Assembly (NCBI GenBank): GCA_003230355.1
Contig: QIDD01000028.1
Location: 1 to 8,752, forward strand
Source of the DNA: Methanobacteriota archaeon
GTDB taxonomy: Archaea > Hydrothermarchaeota > Hydrothermarchaeia > Hydrothermarchaeales > SZUA-236
DNA: 8,752 nt
Direction: 5' to 3'
The notes below the pieces were generated by a model. The model made no database searches and was not told where the DNA came from. It saw nothing but the letters and a program-made list of their open reading frames with translations. Each line of letters starts with the position of its first letter. The stretch's first letter is position 1. Positions 8,397 through 8,752 of this stretch are shown here, one piece after another. The translations under genes were made by a program, and so were the position numbers.

Positions 8397-8443
8397 GATC
8401 ATCCACCCTTTAACATAGGTTAGGTTGGAATTATACTCCTTCA

Positions 8444-8453
8444 CTTTTTAAAG
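8444..8453 (-). promoter_or_regulatory. likely TATA box of the ATP synthase cluster
   Basis: CTTTAAAAAG on the minus strand, preceded by AAA, lies about 50 bases before the atpH start. This would place transcription start near 8420-8424 and leave a leader of about 25 bases containing the atpH ribosome binding site. It also lies 11 bases after the stop codon of the disrupted upstream ORF. Confidence 0.5.
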
Positions 8454-8464
8454 TTTGTGCCACA

Positions 8465-8657
8465 TCAACAATTCGTAGACCCTTTTTTGATAGCCGCGTT
8501 TTCCCGTTGCCGCCTTTCCCAATACATCAAGAGAACCAGGGGCAGAAACTCAATGAGATGAAGGGATAGCTGCATGAGATCGAGAAAAATGATTTCGCTT
8601 GGCACGCCTAGATAGGAAAGATAGAATATATGCTAGAACCGTTGCCCAGTGAAACAT
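8465..8657 (-). pseudogene. possible small membrane-protein gene split by one frame change
   Basis: An ATG at 8657 has a good ribosome binding site (GGGTGG, five bases upstream) and opens a 35-codon frame whose first 15 residues are hydrophobic (MFHWATVLAYILSFLS). The frame then turns charged and stops at 8552-8550. From about 8611 the frame shifted by +1 is instead well formed: VPSEIIFLDLMQLSLHLIEF, then LPLVLLMYW and a charged tail (ERRQRENAAIKKG), stopping at 8467-8465. Joined by dropping one base near 8609, these give a protein of about 63 residues with probably two membrane helices. It would sit just upstream of atpH on the same strand. It does not resemble the Gly-rich proteolipid K. 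It could be a real frameshift, a base error in the assembly, or chance, since T-rich DNA easily yields hydrophobic frames. Confidence 0.4.
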
Positions 8658-8679
8658 GTTTTCCACCCTGACACCGCAG

Positions 8680-8691
8680 ATTATAAAAGTC
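8680..8691. promoter_or_regulatory. near-symmetric TATA element between divergent genes
   Basis: The stretch reads ATTATAAAAGTC on the plus strand and GACTTTTATAAT on the minus strand, with TTATAA at its core. It lies about 30 bases before the plus-strand ATG at 8716 and about 28 before the minus-strand ATG at 8657, so it could serve either or both. The A-rich bases that could act as BRE lie on the side favouring minus-strand transcription. Confidence 0.4.
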
Positions 8692-8715
8692 TTTTCAGAA
8701 CAAAGTTAAAGGTAT

Positions 8716-8752
8716 ATGGAGCTAAAAGAATTTCAAGAACAGATGGCAGCGC
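8716..8752 (+). CDS. start of a plus-strand gene running off the window
   Basis: An ATG at 8716 opens a frame (MELKEFQEQMA) that continues to the window edge. AAAGG lies three bases before it and a TATA-like element about 30 bases before it. The charged, helical opening resembles the first residues of small MazG-like nucleotide pyrophosphohydrolases, but twelve residues are too few for a firm call. It is divergent from the ATPase cluster. Confidence 0.45.
   Translation, partial: MELKEFQEQMAA

Noticed and set aside
8411..8428. Short tandem repeat (aggtt twice) before atpH
   Set aside because: Two copies of five bases can easily occur by chance, and no further copies or symmetry support an operator.
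8397..8444. Extended atpH N-terminus reaching 8444
   Set aside because: The extra residues are not helical like the rest, and the well-spaced ribosome binding site points to the ATG at 8396. The extension would also start inside the TATA element.
8465..8657. The small hydrophobic ORF as the missing proteolipid subunit K
   Set aside because: Subunit K has Gly/Ala-rich paired helices with a conserved carboxylate in a characteristic setting. This peptide is Leu/Ile-rich with almost no Gly and ends in a charged tail.
1..8752. CRISPR arrays, tRNA or rRNA genes, insertion sequences and inteins
   Set aside because: No regularly spaced repeats, transposase frames, tRNA-like cloverleaf sequences, or interruption of the AtpA P-loop were found on reading either strand.

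Overview
The window looks archaeal. It carries an A-type (V/A-type) ATP synthase cluster. TATA-like elements sit at plausible distances upstream of several genes, GTG and TTG starts occur, and gene ends show oligo-T tracts rather than bacterial hairpin terminators. Base composition is near 50% GC by eye. A membrane-anchored multiheme c-type cytochrome directly after the ATP synthase genes would suit a respiring or methane/alkane-metabolising euryarchaeon (ANME, Methanosarcinales or Archaeoglobales type). That placement is inference; the sequence does not fix a taxon.

Layout. Bases 1-266 (+) hold the C-terminal end of a multi-pass membrane protein of the lysylphosphatidylglycerol-synthase-TM/flippase-like family, cut by the window edge. 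Everything else with a clear identity is on the minus strand. Reading in the direction of transcription from the right edge: a possible broken small membrane-protein gene (about 8657-8465); an atpH promoter; the tightly packed cluster atpH-atpE-atpF-atpA-atpB-atpD (8396-3288); then, behind its own TATA box and ribosome binding site, a membrane-anchored cytochrome with four CXXCH sites and one CXXCK site (3230-2496); a T-rich gap; and a 725-residue fusion of a PqqD-like domain, a radical SAM core with SPASM domain, a Cys-rich linker and a complete ArsM-like methyltransferase (2440-263). This last gene meets the flippase-like gene tail to tail, with a 4-bp overlap of the stop codons. At the extreme right a new plus-strand gene appears to begin at 8716.

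How the genes work together. A and B form the catalytic head of the rotary ATPase, D and F the central stalk, and E and H the peripheral stalks. Subunits I (stator membrane subunit), K (proteolipid ring) and C (socket between ring and stalk) are usually encoded in the same archaeal operon, in the order H-I-K-E-C-F-A-B-D. Here they are absent: H is followed directly by E, and E overlaps F. The enzyme therefore needs membrane and coupling subunits encoded elsewhere. The cytochrome could belong to an electron transport chain that builds the ion gradient the ATPase uses; this is suggested only by its position.

The points most worth a second look are the radical SAM-ArsM fusion, the ATP synthase cluster without I, K and C, the CXXCK haem site, and the frame-disrupted small membrane ORF upstream of atpH.
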